DNA of 64,000 nt from Arcicella aquatica (GTDB taxonomy: Bacteria; Bacteroidota; Bacteroidia; Cytophagales; Spirosomataceae): the NCBI RefSeq assembly GCF_034928825.1, contig NZ_JAYFUL010000029.1:1-64000 (forward strand), read 5' to 3'. A program made the position numbers and the translations under genes. Positions 53,659-63,141 of this stretch are shown in pieces. The notes under the pieces are model-generated. The model ran no database searches, was not told where the DNA came from, and saw nothing but the letters and a program-made list of their open reading frames with translations. Positions within the stretch are counted from its first letter, which is position 1, and each line of letters begins with the position of its first letter.

Positions 53659-54507
53659 ATGAAAAATATAGTCCGTTTAAGTTTACTTTTCGTTTTTGTA
53701 TTATCTATAAATTCTTCGTTTTCACAGGTAACGCTTAAAAAGTTATGGGAAAGCGATACTACCAGCTTGCTTACGCCTGAATCAATCTTGTTTGAGCCTA
53801 AATCAAAAACAGTGTTTGTTTCTTGTATCAACGGTGGGCCAGCCGCTACTAACTCAAACAGTTATATTGCCAAAGTAGATTTGAATGGAAAGGTTACTCA
53901 ACAAAAATTCACTGAAAACTTGCAATCGACTAAAGGCTTGGGGTTTTTGGATGGAAAGCTGTATGTCACTGAGATTTTTAAATTGGTAGAAATCGATGCT
54001 AAGTCTGGAAAAGTATTGAACAAATACGACGTGCCAGATGCGAAGTTCTTGAACGATATTGGTGTAGATACGAAAAACAAAATCGTTTATTTCACAGATA
54101 TGCGTTCGGATAGACTTTGGAAATTAGATAAAGGTCAGATTGTAAAAGTAGTTGAAGGAGCACCATTGAAAAGTCCCAATGGATTATTCTTTGAAAATGG
54201 TAAGTTGATTGCCGGCAATGGTGATGGTAAAATATTGGCTTATGATTTACAGTCACAACAATTTTCAACAATTGCTGAAGGAATGGGCGGTATTGATGGT
54301 ATTTTAACAGATGGCAAAAAAGGATATTTTGCATCTGAATGGAGAGGAAAAGTTTGGCATATCAACACAGAAGGAAAAACACAATTATTACTCGACTTTG
54401 TTGATGCAAAAGTAAACACGGCAGATTTTGAGTATATTCCAAGTAAAAAACTATTAATCATCCCCACTTTCTTGAAAAATAAGATAATGGCTTATTCGGT
54501 AGAATAG
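53659..54507 (+). CDS. Secreted six-bladed beta-propeller (SMP-30/gluconolactonase-like)
   Basis: A 282-residue protein with signal peptide (to SSFSQ, about 23) and repeated blade motifs (LFEPKSKTVFVS; GLGFLDGKLYVTE; DIGVDTKNKIVYFTDM; NGLFFENGKLIAGNG). The fold is of the SMP-30/strictosidine-synthase type. The metal ligands of a true lactonase are not certain here. It is upstream of the molybdenum hydroxylase pair but separated by a fold-back repeat. Confidence 0.8.
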   Translation: MKNIVRLSLLFVFVLSINSSFSQVTLKKLWESDTTSLLTPESILFEPKSKTVFVSCINGGPAATNSNSYIAKVDLNGKVTQQKFTENLQSTKGLGFLDGKLYVTEIFKLVEIDAKSGKVLNKYDVPDAKFLNDIGVDTKNKIVYFTDMRSDRLWKLDKGQIVKVVEGAPLKSPNGLFFENGKLIAGNGDGKILAYDLQSQQFSTIAEGMGGIDGILTDGKKGYFASEWRGKVWHINTEGKTQLLLDFVDAKVNTADFEYIPSKKLLIIPTFLKNKIMAYSVE

Positions 54508-54509
54508 CT

Positions 54510-54629
54510 TTAAGCAATAGGCTGTAGGCAATAAGCTTTAAAATCAGTCTAAATTAGCTCTTAAAAAAGCATCGGGCTTAATTACCAACTTAAAGCTTAA
54601 GGCCTACTGCATACAGCCTAAAGCTTAAA
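54510..54629. repeat. Imperfect inverted repeat of AGGC/AAGCTT words
   Basis: TTAAGCAATAGGCTGTAGGC (from 54510) is mirrored by GGCCTACTGCATACAGCC... (54601 onward), with AAGCTTTA / TAAAGCTT next to them. It fills the gap between the beta-propeller and the iron-sulfur subunit gene. Confidence 0.6.
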
Positions 54630-54645
54630 TAAAAAAATTAAAAAT

Positions 54646-55134
54646 ATGGCAAAGTATAATCTATTAATAAACGGCAAAAAGTATAATGTAGATGCTGACG
54701 CCGACACTCCCCTTTTGTGGGTTATTCGCGATTATGTAGGATTGAAAGGTACTAAATTTGGTTGTGGCATGGCACTTTGTGGTGCCTGCACTGTCCACTT
54801 AGACGGTCAACCTATTCGTTCTTGTTCAACGCCAATCTCAACAGTAAAGGCGACCAACAAAATAACGACTATCGAAGGCATTTCAGCAAATACTGATAGT
54901 GCCGTTCAGAAAGCATGGATTGAAGAACAAGTGCCACAATGTGGTTACTGTCAGTCGGGACAAATTATGTCGGCTGTGGCATTATTAAAAGAAAAAAGTA
55001 ACCCCACAGATTCCGAAATAGATGATGCGATGTCTGGAAACATTTGTCGTTGTGGTACTTATCCACGTATCCGTAAGGCCATCCATAGGGCAGCTGAATT
55101 GATGCACGAAGGAACGAACTCTACTGGTAAGTAA
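54646..55134 (+). CDS. 2Fe-2S subunit of a molybdenum hydroxylase
   Basis: A 162-residue protein of the xanthine oxidase small-subunit type. The plant-type 2Fe-2S cluster is FGCGMALCGACTVHLDG near 40-56 with a fourth Cys in RSCSTPIS near 62, and the second cluster is CGYCQSGQIMSA near 102 and ICRCGTYPRIRKAI near 136. It relays electrons from the Mo subunit encoded 18 bases downstream. Of the two-subunit isoquinoline 1-oxidoreductase/aldehyde dehydrogenase type without an FAD subunit. Confidence 0.95.
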   Translation: MAKYNLLINGKKYNVDADADTPLLWVIRDYVGLKGTKFGCGMALCGACTVHLDGQPIRSCSTPISTVKATNKITTIEGISANTDSAVQKAWIEEQVPQCGYCQSGQIMSAVALLKEKSNPTDSEIDDAMSGNICRCGTYPRIRKAIHRAAELMHEGTNSTGK

Positions 55135-55152
55135 TCTTTAAACCACACGAAC

Positions 55153-57315
55153 ATGACACAGAATAACTCACGCAGAGACTTCATAAAAGCCAGTACGATA
55201 TTGGCAATAGGCTTTTCTTTTTCATCTATTGGAAAAGCAGAAAGTCTTCACAAAATTGATACTACTGCCGCTGCATTAGGAATAGAATTAGACCCATACA
55301 TTTTGATTAATGATGATGGTAAGATTATTCTTTTCAATGCACGCCCTGATATGGGACAAGGTACTTACCAAGCGCTTCCGCTATTGATTGCCGAAGAATT
55401 GGAAGTAACCTTAGATCAAGTAGAAATCCGTAATACGGACGGGCAAGGGAAATATGGTGCTCAACTTTCGGGCGGGTCGTCTTCGGTTCGTACACGTTGG
55501 CTACCAATGCGTAAGGCAGGGGCTGCGGTAAAAGAAATGTTGATTACGGCTGCTAGCAAAAAATGGCAAGTACCTACTACAGAATGTTATGCCCAAGCAG
55601 GCAAGGTTTTTCATAAACCCTCAGGTAAATCGTATACGTATGGAGAATTGGTAGAAGAGGCCTCTAAATTAGAAGTGCCTAAAAACCCAAAACTAAAGAG
55701 TCCTAAAGAGTTTAAACTGTTAGGGAAATCAGTGCCTCGTCCAGAGATTCCTTCAAAGGTAAATGGAACAGCTATTTTTGGCATAGATTCAGAAATTCCG
55801 GGAATGTTGTTTGCCAGCATCGAACGCTCACCAACTATTCATGGCAAAGTTGTAAACTTTGATAGTTCGGTAGCCATGAAGGTAAAAGGCGTAAAACACG
55901 TGCTGAAATCAGAACGTAAGATGCCACACAAAGCCGTAGAAACGGTAGCAGTCATTGCTGATACCTATTGGGGAGCATTGAAAGGACGAAGAGCATTGAA
56001 AATCACTTGGGATGCTCAGGGTTCAGATAAAATCTCAACCGATGCATACTTTGAAAACTTACGTACTTTAGCCAAAACCGAAGGACAAGAGTATAAAAAA
56101 GAAAAAGTCGGCGACTTTAACAAAGGTTTTGAAGCAGCCAATAAAAAAATTGAAGCCCAATACGAAACACCTTTCTTGGCTCATGCGCCACTTGAACCTG
56201 AAAATGCTACAGTTTGGGTACAAGGCGATAAAGTAGAGGTTTGGGCACCTATTCAAGGGCCAGATGGATTGATTCCGCAATTAGCTCAATATTTGAATAT
56301 CAAGCCCGAAAATGTAAAAGTGAATGTGCCTTTTATGGGCGGTGCTTTTGGCAGAAAAGCCTATTTTGATTACGTAATGGAAGCGGCTAATTTGTCAAAA
56401 CAAATCAAAGCTCCCGTAAAAGTAATTTGGACACGCGAAGACGATACTACACAAGGGCCATTCCGCCCCGGTATGCTTTCGGCGATGCAAGGGGGGTTGG
56501 ATGAAAAAGGTAATGTTGTGGCAGTGAATCATAAAATTGTAGGTAGCTCTATTCAGCACCAAGTATTTGGTAATCCATTGAAAAATGCGCCAGATGATTG
56601 GGCGATTGAAACGGCTAATACCGAAGATAGTCCTTATGATTTTACCAATAGAAAAGCTAGTTTCCATTTAGCAGAAACTGACATTCCTATACTTTGGTGG
56701 CGTTCGGTATATTCTTCTACTACTGCTTTCGGACAAGAATCCTTTATAGACGAATTAGCCCATGCTGCTAATATAGACCCATTGGCTTTCCGTTTGGATA
56801 TGTTGGCAGATGCTACAAGGTTCAGTAGAGTATTGCAAACGTTAGCCAAGAAAGCAAATTATCACCAGAAACTTCCAGAAAACCAAGCGATAGGTATTGC
56901 CATTGCTCGCTCTTTTGGCACTATTGTCGCCCATGCTGTAACGGTATCTAAGAATGGTAAGGGCGTTAAAATAGACAAAGTAGTTTCGGTAATCGACTGC
57001 GGTATGACGGTAAACCCTGATAATATCAAAGCTCAAACTGACGGGAATATCGTGATGGGTTTGACTGCTGCTATCAAAAACGGTATTACCTTCAAAGATG
57101 GTATGGCCGAACAAAGCAATTTCCATCAATACAATGTTTTGAGGTTCAGTGAAATGCCTAAAACAGAAGTTCATATTATTGATAACGAAGAAGCGCCGGG
57201 TGGTGTAGGCGAACCAGGTTTACCGCCTTTTGCTCCTGCCCTTTGCAATGCAATCTATAATTTAACAGGCAAAAGAATAAGAACTTTACCTTTTGATATT
57301 GATAATATTGGGTAA
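55153..57315 (+). CDS. Molybdopterin-binding subunit, isoquinoline 1-oxidoreductase-like
   Basis: A 720-residue periplasmic enzyme subunit. Twin-arginine signal NNSRRDFIKASTILAIGFSF at the N-terminus; conserved Mo-hydroxylase blocks DMGQGTYQALP, GGAFGRKAYFDYV and the active-site Glu686 in GVGEPGLPPF. With the 2Fe-2S protein it oxidises an aldehyde or N-heterocycle, electrons likely going to a cytochrome as no FAD subunit is present. Substrate unknown. Ends at a strong bidirectional terminator. Confidence 0.95.
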   Translation: MTQNNSRRDFIKASTILAIGFSFSSIGKAESLHKIDTTAAALGIELDPYILINDDGKIILFNARPDMGQGTYQALPLLIAEELEVTLDQVEIRNTDGQGKYGAQLSGGSSSVRTRWLPMRKAGAAVKEMLITAASKKWQVPTTECYAQAGKVFHKPSGKSYTYGELVEEASKLEVPKNPKLKSPKEFKLLGKSVPRPEIPSKVNGTAIFGIDSEIPGMLFASIERSPTIHGKVVNFDSSVAMKVKGVKHVLKSERKMPHKAVETVAVIADTYWGALKGRRALKITWDAQGSDKISTDAYFENLRTLAKTEGQEYKKEKVGDFNKGFEAANKKIEAQYETPFLAHAPLEPENATVWVQGDKVEVWAPIQGPDGLIPQLAQYLNIKPENVKVNVPFMGGAFGRKAYFDYVMEAANLSKQIKAPVKVIWTREDDTTQGPFRPGMLSAMQGGLDEKGNVVAVNHKIVGSSIQHQVFGNPLKNAPDDWAIETANTEDSPYDFTNRKASFHLAETDIPILWWRSVYSSTTAFGQESFIDELAHAANIDPLAFRLDMLADATRFSRVLQTLAKKANYHQKLPENQAIGIAIARSFGTIVAHAVTVSKNGKGVKIDKVVSVIDCGMTVNPDNIKAQTDGNIVMGLTAAIKNGITFKDGMAEQSNFHQYNVLRFSEMPKTEVHIIDNEEAPGGVGEPGLPPFAPALCNAIYNLTGKRIRTLPFDIDNIG

Positions 57316-57328
57316 GTAATTGTTAAAT

Positions 57329-57380
57329 AAAAGAATCGAGTATGCTAAGGGTAATATCATTAGCATACTCGATTCTTTTA
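57329..57380. terminator. Bidirectional intrinsic terminator
   Basis: Perfect 20-base stem starting AAAAGAATCGAGTATGCTAA and its complement, with an 11-base loop. It lies between convergent genes and has T runs on both strands. Confidence 0.93.
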
Positions 57381-57402
57381 TTTTGAAAAATTTAATTATC
57401 GT

Positions 57403-58275
57403 TTAAATATTTGATGTTTCATTCTGAACAGCAAGAACAAAATCAATAGAAATATTATTGTAATCTGCTATTTCTTCAATTGAAAGTTTACCATATTTTA
57501 GGGCTTTCTTAATGGCTTCCTTTTTATCAGCCAAACGAATTTCTTCAATTTTTTTATTTTCATTTTTTACTGCTAAGGCATTTGCAGAAATAGCCATTTC
57601 ATAGGCAAGTTTTTGTTCTGCCGTCATAGCCCGCAAATCTACTTCATGAATGGCTTTTTTAAGCCACTCTTCATCCCAAAAAGTAGGAAATTGAGAGGTA
57701 TCTGTAACAGTATGTAAATTTTTCATTGTATAAATCAGTTTATCCAAATCTGTTTGTATGTCAAATAACTGCTTTGTGAATTTACTTAACTCTAATGTTA
57801 CAAACGTCATTTGATTATCAATAATTTCATTTTTATGATTTCTTAGTACTGCTATATTATGATAATCTTCAATTAAAGGGAAAATATTTTTTGCTAAAAT
57901 ACCGATACAATATATCTTAGGCAGGTTCTCAAATTTATATGCTCCTTTTTTTACCATCGTATTAAAACGATGTAAAGCATAAAATTTCATTCGCTGAATA
58001 AATTCAGGATATTCACTCAATTGCATCTCTACAATAAAATGATTTCCATTTTCATCAACACAAGCTATATCATAAATGCCACTTCTGCTGTCAACTGTGA
58101 TAGCTGATATTTCATTTTTGAAAAATTTAATTTCTCTTATTGATAGATTAGAGCTGATTAATGCTTGTAATGCCTTCTTTAAAAAAGTAGTATCCGTTTC
58201 ATTGCCAAATGTCACTTTGAAGCCATAGTCGGACAGAATCGAAATAAATCTTTCATTATCATTATAGATATCCAT
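57403..58275 (-). CDS. Rpn-family recombination-promoting nuclease / PD-(D/E)XK transposase-like
   Basis: A 290-residue protein of the PDDEXK_2/Rpn family. Opening SDYGFKVTFGNE, then the nuclease core SGIYDIACVDENGNHFIVEMQ at about 65-84 with the Asp and Glu-x-Gln metal ligands, and RMKFYALHRFNTMVKKG. The C-terminal region is helical (MTAEQKLAYEMAISANALAV; the ALKYGKLSIEEIADYNNISI repeat). Rpn proteins promote RecA-independent recombination and some act in phage defence. Full length, so probably functional. The 222 bases upstream hold no gene. Confidence 0.93.
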   Translation of the reverse strand: MDIYNDNERFISILSDYGFKVTFGNETDTTFLKKALQALISSNLSIREIKFFKNEISAITVDSRSGIYDIACVDENGNHFIVEMQLSEYPEFIQRMKFYALHRFNTMVKKGAYKFENLPKIYCIGILAKNIFPLIEDYHNIAVLRNHKNEIIDNQMTFVTLELSKFTKQLFDIQTDLDKLIYTMKNLHTVTDTSQFPTFWDEEWLKKAIHEVDLRAMTAEQKLAYEMAISANALAVKNENKKIEEIRLADKKEAIKKALKYGKLSIEEIADYNNISIDFVLAVQNETSNI

Positions 58276-58497
58276 ATATCTTTTTTTTTTAGTGTAGAAC
58301 AGATTAATCTAAAGAAACGCTTACATAAAAATAAAAATTTATAATGAATTTTTAAAAATATGCTGTAGAAATTTATGAATCTACACAATATAATAATCTT
58401 AGATTTAAGTAATAAGTAATGGTGTGCTTTGAACAAGTAATGAGTTGGACAAATAAGTCTTTTTTGCCTTTATCTAAGTTTGTGACAAAAACCTTCT

Positions 58498-59334
58498 TCA
58501 AACAATAAAAACCTGATAACCCAATACTTGAAAACTAAATACGGCATCGCTATGAACCAGTAAATAGCAATGTATCAAAGGGAAATAGCAAGCTACAAAA
58601 GCAAGGAAAAATGTATTTAAACCCATCACGATGGCATTTGTCAAATGAAATAAGAAGCCAACTATGATAAAACAGATAAATACATGTTGATTGCAAAATA
58701 TGCAGATAAAAAATAGCGCCTCCCAACCAAAAACGACCCACGATAATACTTGTGATATTTTAATATTTTGAGACAACAACGTATATACATTCTCATTTCC
58801 ATAAATATCATTTCCCATAATGCCAACTAATGCTTCACCATTCCTCCACACTTTGGCAGTCAGTTTTGCGTAACCTGAGATAAAATAGCTAAATAGTAGC
58901 TGTAATGTAATAAATGTAAATGCTATATGTCTTATGATAACGGTATTGTGGAGGTAAATAAAAAACAAACAAGTAGCAATAATGAAGATTACTTGATCAG
59001 AACCATCCATCCCATAAGCACTTCTTGCTGAAAAAATCAACAAACACATTGACATCATAAAATAGCACAAAATCAATAGTAGCTCAATGTCAGTAACGAT
59101 AGAAATTATTGAACCAATAAGAAAAACAATGGTTACTATTTTTATTCCTTTCTCAGCACATAGTTGATTAAATATAGGTATTTTTATAAAGATAGGATGC
59201 CTTAATTGCAACACTTCCCAACTCAATAAATCATGCGTTGGCTTTTTATATAACAGTTTTTCTAGGGCATAAACAATACTACAGACGCCACAGATTAATC
59301 TTGTTAAGCTAAGTATTTCTAGTTGGATGCTCAT
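58498..59334 (-). CDS. HTTM/SdpB-like multipass membrane protein
   Basis: A 278-residue inner-membrane protein with seven or eight helices. SARSAYGMDGSDQ between helices 3 and 4 and YFISGYAKLTAKVWRNGEAL near 155-175 recall the HTTM (vitamin K carboxylase-like) domain of SdpB, a protein that helps mature the SdpC cannibalism peptide. The start overlaps the end of the upstream 180-residue gene by 26 bases, so the two are tightly coupled. Function in maturation or immunity is inferred from that resemblance. Confidence 0.65.
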   Translation of the reverse strand: MSIQLEILSLTRLICGVCSIVYALEKLLYKKPTHDLLSWEVLQLRHPIFIKIPIFNQLCAEKGIKIVTIVFLIGSIISIVTDIELLLILCYFMMSMCLLIFSARSAYGMDGSDQVIFIIATCLFFIYLHNTVIIRHIAFTFITLQLLFSYFISGYAKLTAKVWRNGEALVGIMGNDIYGNENVYTLLSQNIKISQVLSWVVFGWEALFFICIFCNQHVFICFIIVGFLFHLTNAIVMGLNTFFLAFVACYFPLIHCYLLVHSDAVFSFQVLGYQVFIV

Positions 59335-59851
59335 CTTTTATTAAATGCAATTTTGATAACAATAATAATTCCGATTTTTCAAGCTTGTTGATAGAACAGC
59401 TCGTCATCAAAGCAAACTGTATGAACAGGCATTTGTCATTGTTGTTGGCTTGAGTAACGTAGTTGAGTATCGTTAAATACGCAATTGAACCAACTATTAC
59501 ATTTTCTTGGTCTCTGTTTGTAGTGGCTACATTAGCCAACTCAATAGTGATATCCAAGAATGATTTTCTGGTTTTTCGCCCTGGATTCCAGACAGCATCT
59601 AGTAACCTTCTAGGGGGTATTATTTGTATTTCACGCCAAGCAGCACTTTCGCCATTACTCAAAAACTCTCGACATAAAATATGATAGTTATTCTTGATAG
59701 GCGTCGGACAGAAAAAACGCCAATCAGGAATAATACCAAAGGGGTCTTTGATTCTCAGCTTGTAATTACCCGTTAATGGAAAATGAAAAATAACGGTTAA
59801 TACAAGCCAAGACGAAAAGAATAAGAGGATGATATATTCATAAATATCCAT
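59309..59851 (-). CDS. SdpA-like single-helix membrane protein
   Basis: A 180-residue protein starting at ATG 59851; a TTG one codon upstream is also in frame. One N-terminal helix (YIILLFFSSWLVLTVIFHF) is followed by a soluble domain with DPFGIIPDWRFFCPTPIKNN, REFLSNGESAAWREI and WNPGRKTRKSFLDI. The pattern P-x-W-x-FF-x-P resembles SdpA-type proteins and uncharacterised partners of HTTM proteins. It lies 12 bases after the 265-residue gene and overlaps the HTTM gene. Confidence 0.6.
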   Translation of the reverse strand: MDIYEYIILLFFSSWLVLTVIFHFPLTGNYKLRIKDPFGIIPDWRFFCPTPIKNNYHILCREFLSNGESAAWREIQIIPPRRLLDAVWNPGRKTRKSFLDITIELANVATTNRDQENVIVGSIAYLTILNYVTQANNNDKCLFIQFALMTSCSINKLEKSELLLLSKLHLIKDEHPTRNT

Positions 59852-59863
59852 CAAACAACTATC

Positions 59864-60661
59864 TTAATATTTATGAACTAGAAAGTTTCTGCGAATCTTT
59901 AATATTTCGGAGGCAGCAGCCGACACCGAGATTTGCTTTAAAACGGCATCAGGCAAGTGCACTTCGTAAGGGTCAAAAGCATAGTTTGGTATCACAAAAT
60001 CTTCATTTCTATGAGGGCAACAAATACCCGTAGCCAGACTAACTGCTGCGGCAATGGCAATTAAAGCAGTAGCAAAACCTTTTGGATTGGTACCAATATT
60101 TAACTCAAATTGGTTTTCAGGTAATTGTTTAAGAATATCTGCTTCGGCTTTCGTTAAATTAGGCTCATGCAACACAATAAAACATTGAAGCTCTTCTTTT
60201 AAGTTTTCTTTGCTATAATGCTGTATTAATTTAAAGCCTTCTTCTAAAATTCCTCCGCCATTATAGGGAAAGGATGCTCCGACTACTTTAATTTTTTCAG
60301 GTATAAAAAAACCTTCTAACAATGTTTTTCCTCCATATCTGACAGAGGCAAGCAAATTTTGCTTTTTTTGTAAGAGTACTGCCTCTTCCAGTGCTATTTC
60401 TTTGATGTCACTAAATTGTTTGATAAATTTTTCAACAATGGTTTGTTCGGCACCAACACCTGACTTTAGGTATTTGTATATTTCATCCAACAGCGGTTCT
60501 CCTTTTTTAGCCATAAATAATGTTGCCGTTCCCTGTTGGGTTAACAATATTTTGCTTTTTTTAATATCAGGTTTGTAGTTCAAAATCTCTATGCTAGAAG
60601 ATTTCAACGCTCTTGATTCTGTTTCAATTGTAGCCAATCTCAATAGTTCTAAGGTTTCCAT
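59864..60661 (-). CDS. Possible precursor peptide or companion of the HTTM cassette
   Basis: A 265-residue protein that I do not recognise. It is first in a three-gene cassette. The middle is soluble (KIKVVGASFPYNGGGILEEG; FIVLHEPNLTKAEADILKQL). Near 200-220 is a single hydrophobic stretch GFATALIAIAAAVSLATGIC followed by CPHRNEDF, which could be a membrane-active core peptide, a membrane anchor, or a buried helix. In SdpC the active peptide is also an internal hydrophobic segment with paired Cys. The assignment as a precursor is speculative. Confidence 0.5.
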   Translation of the reverse strand: METLELLRLATIETESRALKSSSIEILNYKPDIKKSKILLTQQGTATLFMAKKGEPLLDEIYKYLKSGVGAEQTIVEKFIKQFSDIKEIALEEAVLLQKKQNLLASVRYGGKTLLEGFFIPEKIKVVGASFPYNGGGILEEGFKLIQHYSKENLKEELQCFIVLHEPNLTKAEADILKQLPENQFELNIGTNPKGFATALIAIAAAVSLATGICCPHRNEDFVIPNYAFDPYEVHLPDAVLKQISVSAAASEILKIRRNFLVHKY

Positions 60662-61207
60662 GTTTGTATGTTTTAATTGTTTTAAGATGCATAAATCTAT
60701 AACATGGCGTTTTTAGCATTTTTATGAATACATTATACGTCATGATAACTCATAAGATCAATTAAAATAAAAGAAGTTTGTTTTCAACAGTTTGCTCAAA
60801 CTCTTTGTGGACGTGGCTTATTTAAAGAAGTGGTCTTTGAAACTTTTAGGAGATATAATACATATTCATATATGTATATAGTCATTCGTCCCCATTTAAC
60901 TGCGGATGTCTATTTTTTGTAGTAGTGAATTGGCATTACAAACATAGAATAATAATGTAATAACCAACAAGGAATCAGTCAGAAAATCGGTTGATTTTTA
61001 TTAAGCGGTAGTTTTGCTACGATTTGAAGCTTCATAACGTAATTAATTTAAATAGGTTCCGTAGCGGTAACCTTTACGGTTACCGTCTGATTGATATAAT
61101 AAACGGTAACCGCAAGGGTTACCGCTACATAGAATGTTTTAAATAATAATGGTATTAAAATTCAATTGGATTTAATACTCCAATGATTGTTAAATCTTTG
61201 CTCAATC
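60662..61207. other. Intergenic region with one REP-like palindrome
   Basis: 546 AT-rich bases between two leftward genes. Apart from the palindrome at 61061-61128 and a TATATATG-like stretch near 60870 I see nothing: no ORF, no RNA gene. Confidence 0.5.
61061..61128. repeat. REP-like palindrome, GGTTACC family
   Basis: Arms of 26 bases beginning GTAGCGGTAACC and ending GGTTACCGCTAC, two mismatches, separated by 16 bases. Each arm itself contains a smaller GGTAACC/GGTTACC fold-back. It follows the MFS gene stop (leftward transcription), so it may end that transcript. Confidence 0.8.
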
Positions 61208-62437
61208 CTAATGCACCAATCCAGCCTCCGCGTTTTCGCCAATCTCCACTTCGTGCTTAATTGTTCTTTTTCCTACTAAATATACAATATTAGCAATTGA
61301 TGCCGACCCTGCCATGGCGGCTATCATCGGTAAGGTAGATGGTTCGTCGAACATACTAATTACTACTGAAATCAGTGAACCCATTCCCATTTGTATCGCT
61401 CCCATCAAAGCTGATGCTGTTCCTGCTTTTTTTGAAAACGGTGCTAATGAAAGAGCAGCCATATTTGGATTGGCAAAACCAATACAAGAAAGAAATAGGA
61501 AAAGCATAAAAATAGTAATGCCTAGATTGAGCCAGTCGTTATAAGAAGCCACTAAGAAAATAAAACCTATTAATAACTGAGTTCGAAGGGCTACAGGAAT
61601 AATTTGCTCGCTCTTAAACCTACGAAGCACCAAATTATTCAACTGACTAGCGCCAATAAAACCGATAGACAAGAAGGCAAATATCCAACCATATACTTGT
61701 TCGTTTACCTTAAAGACACTCATGAATATCATAGGCGAACCCGAAACGTAAGCGAATAAGCCTGCAAAAGAGATGGCACCTGTTAAGGCATACGTATAAA
61801 ACTGTGGCTCTACAATAACCGAAATAAAATCACGGATGATAGGCTCAGGTTTTAAAGAATGTGAAGGATCTGGTTTAAAACTATTAGGTAACCAAAGTAT
61901 TACTGCTAATAAAAGTACTGCCCCAATAATGCTAAGGATAATAAACACTGCTTGCCAACCAAAATTAGCGGTAACGATACCCCCTACTGTAGGTGCTACC
62001 ATTGGCGATACACCCAACACCAACATCAATAAAGAAAACACTTTGGCACTATCTTGCACAGGGAAAAGGTCGCGTACCATCGCTACTGAGGCAACAGTAG
62101 CTACACAAGCACCGATGGCTTCGATGAATCTAAGTACAATTAGGCTATCGATATTTTTAACCCAAATACAAGCTATAGAAGCCAATATATATAGCGAGAG
62201 ACCAAAGTATAATGGTTTTTTTCTACCAAAATGGTCGAGCAAGGGACCATAAAGTAGTTGTCCTGCTGAAATACCAATGAAAAAACCTGATAGTGTAAGC
62301 GATACTTTCGCAGGAGTTGTGTCTAAATCTTTGGCAATGGCCGGAAAACCCGGCAAATACATATCAATAGAAAAAGGGGCTAAGGCCGTTAGGCTACCAA
62401 GTATCAGAATAAGGGAATAGTAAGTTCTTTTAGTCAT
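61208..62437 (-). CDS. Bcr/CflA-family multidrug efflux MFS transporter
   Basis: A 409-residue inner-membrane drug/proton antiporter with 12 helices. The N-terminal helix 1 segment ALAPFSIDMYLPGFPAIA and the helix 2-3 loop LLYGPLLDHFGRKKPLYFGL are diagnostic of the Bcr/CflA group, which exports bicyclomycin, chloramphenicol or other drugs. Single gene; no TetR regulator alongside. Confidence 0.95.
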   Translation of the reverse strand: MTKRTYYSLILILGSLTALAPFSIDMYLPGFPAIAKDLDTTPAKVSLTLSGFFIGISAGQLLYGPLLDHFGRKKPLYFGLSLYILASIACIWVKNIDSLIVLRFIEAIGACVATVASVAMVRDLFPVQDSAKVFSLLMLVLGVSPMVAPTVGGIVTANFGWQAVFIILSIIGAVLLLAVILWLPNSFKPDPSHSLKPEPIIRDFISVIVEPQFYTYALTGAISFAGLFAYVSGSPMIFMSVFKVNEQVYGWIFAFLSIGFIGASQLNNLVLRRFKSEQIIPVALRTQLLIGFIFLVASYNDWLNLGITIFMLFLFLSCIGFANPNMAALSLAPFSKKAGTASALMGAIQMGMGSLISVVISMFDEPSTLPMIAAMAGSASIANIVYLVGKRTIKHEVEIGENAEAGLVH

Positions 62438-62625
62438 TTTTTATCAATTGAGTGAATGAGTGATTTGTGAATAATATTTTCACATTCAATAAATTTCACA
62501 TCAGTATTATGGCTTTTTATTTTGATTTATCATGTTAATAATCACTCAGCCTTCAATGAAGTCTCAAAATTACTAAGAAGATTTGGATTGCTCTGCTGTT
62601 TAGATAGTTTAATGTATTATTAACA

Positions 62626-62715
62626 GTTAGTGATTGAGTGAATTAGTGAATTAGTGAGTTAGTGAGTTAGTGAGTTAGTGATTGAGTGAGTTGTGATTTA
62701 GTGAGTTTTGAGTTG
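62626..62715. repeat. Minisatellite of GTGAGTTA-type words
   Basis: About ten degenerate 8-base units (AGTGAGTT, AGTGAATT, AGTGATTG). A reverse-complement run (ACTCACTAAATCACTAACTC) lies at about 63086-63142, so the two runs frame the element between them. Confidence 0.8.
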
Positions 62716-62749
62716 TATCGCTATTTCAGGACTAGACAGCATAACAATT

Positions 62750-63033
62750 AAACATGAGTCATCCCGAATTTTAAAATCACAAAAAAGCGGTCAAAATTAG
62801 TTTTTGACCGCTTTTTTGTGATTGATTTTTCCCGAATTCCTACTGTTTGAGCGAAGCGAGTCGGTTCGCCGATGCGATTAGGAATTCTTGATTTTCTTTT
62901 GCGGTCCGCCGCGCGGTTACTTTTCTTTCATCAAGGAAAGAAAAGTAAGGGCTAGACAATAATTAATTAGAAAACCTCTCAAATTGTCTCCAAAACGCAT
63001 AATTTTAGGAAAAATTCGGGATAACTCATGTTT
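62750..63033. mobile_element. 284-bp MITE-like element with 23-bp inverted ends
   Basis: Left end at 62750-62772 and right end at 63011-63033 are inverted copies with one mismatch (they start AAACATGAGT and continue to CCCGAATTTT). It encloses a 19-base hairpin, then the dispersed repeat with TTACTTTTCTTTC / GAAAGAAAAGTAA, copy B of the family at 10057. No transposase frame. Confidence 0.65.
62778..62820. terminator. Strong hairpin with A and T runs
   Basis: Perfect 19-base stem CACAAAAAAGCGGTCAAAA with complement and a 5-base loop, able to act as a terminator on both strands. It is inside the MITE-like element. Confidence 0.75.
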
Positions 63034-63141
63034 GATAAGTATATTAAAGAGTTTATTAGAATTAAATCTTGCAAGTATGTCAGGAAATGATAACTCACAA
63101 CTCAAGACTCACTAAATCACTAACTCACAATTCACTAACTA

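Larger units (their letters stand above)
62438..63141. other. Repeat-rich intergenic region
   Basis: 704 bases without a gene. Outer parts are minisatellite words (62626-62715 and, inverted, about 63086-63142); between them is a 284-base inverted-repeat element with a terminator-like hairpin and a dispersed hairpin repeat. This layout copies that of 33663-34325. Confidence 0.6.
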
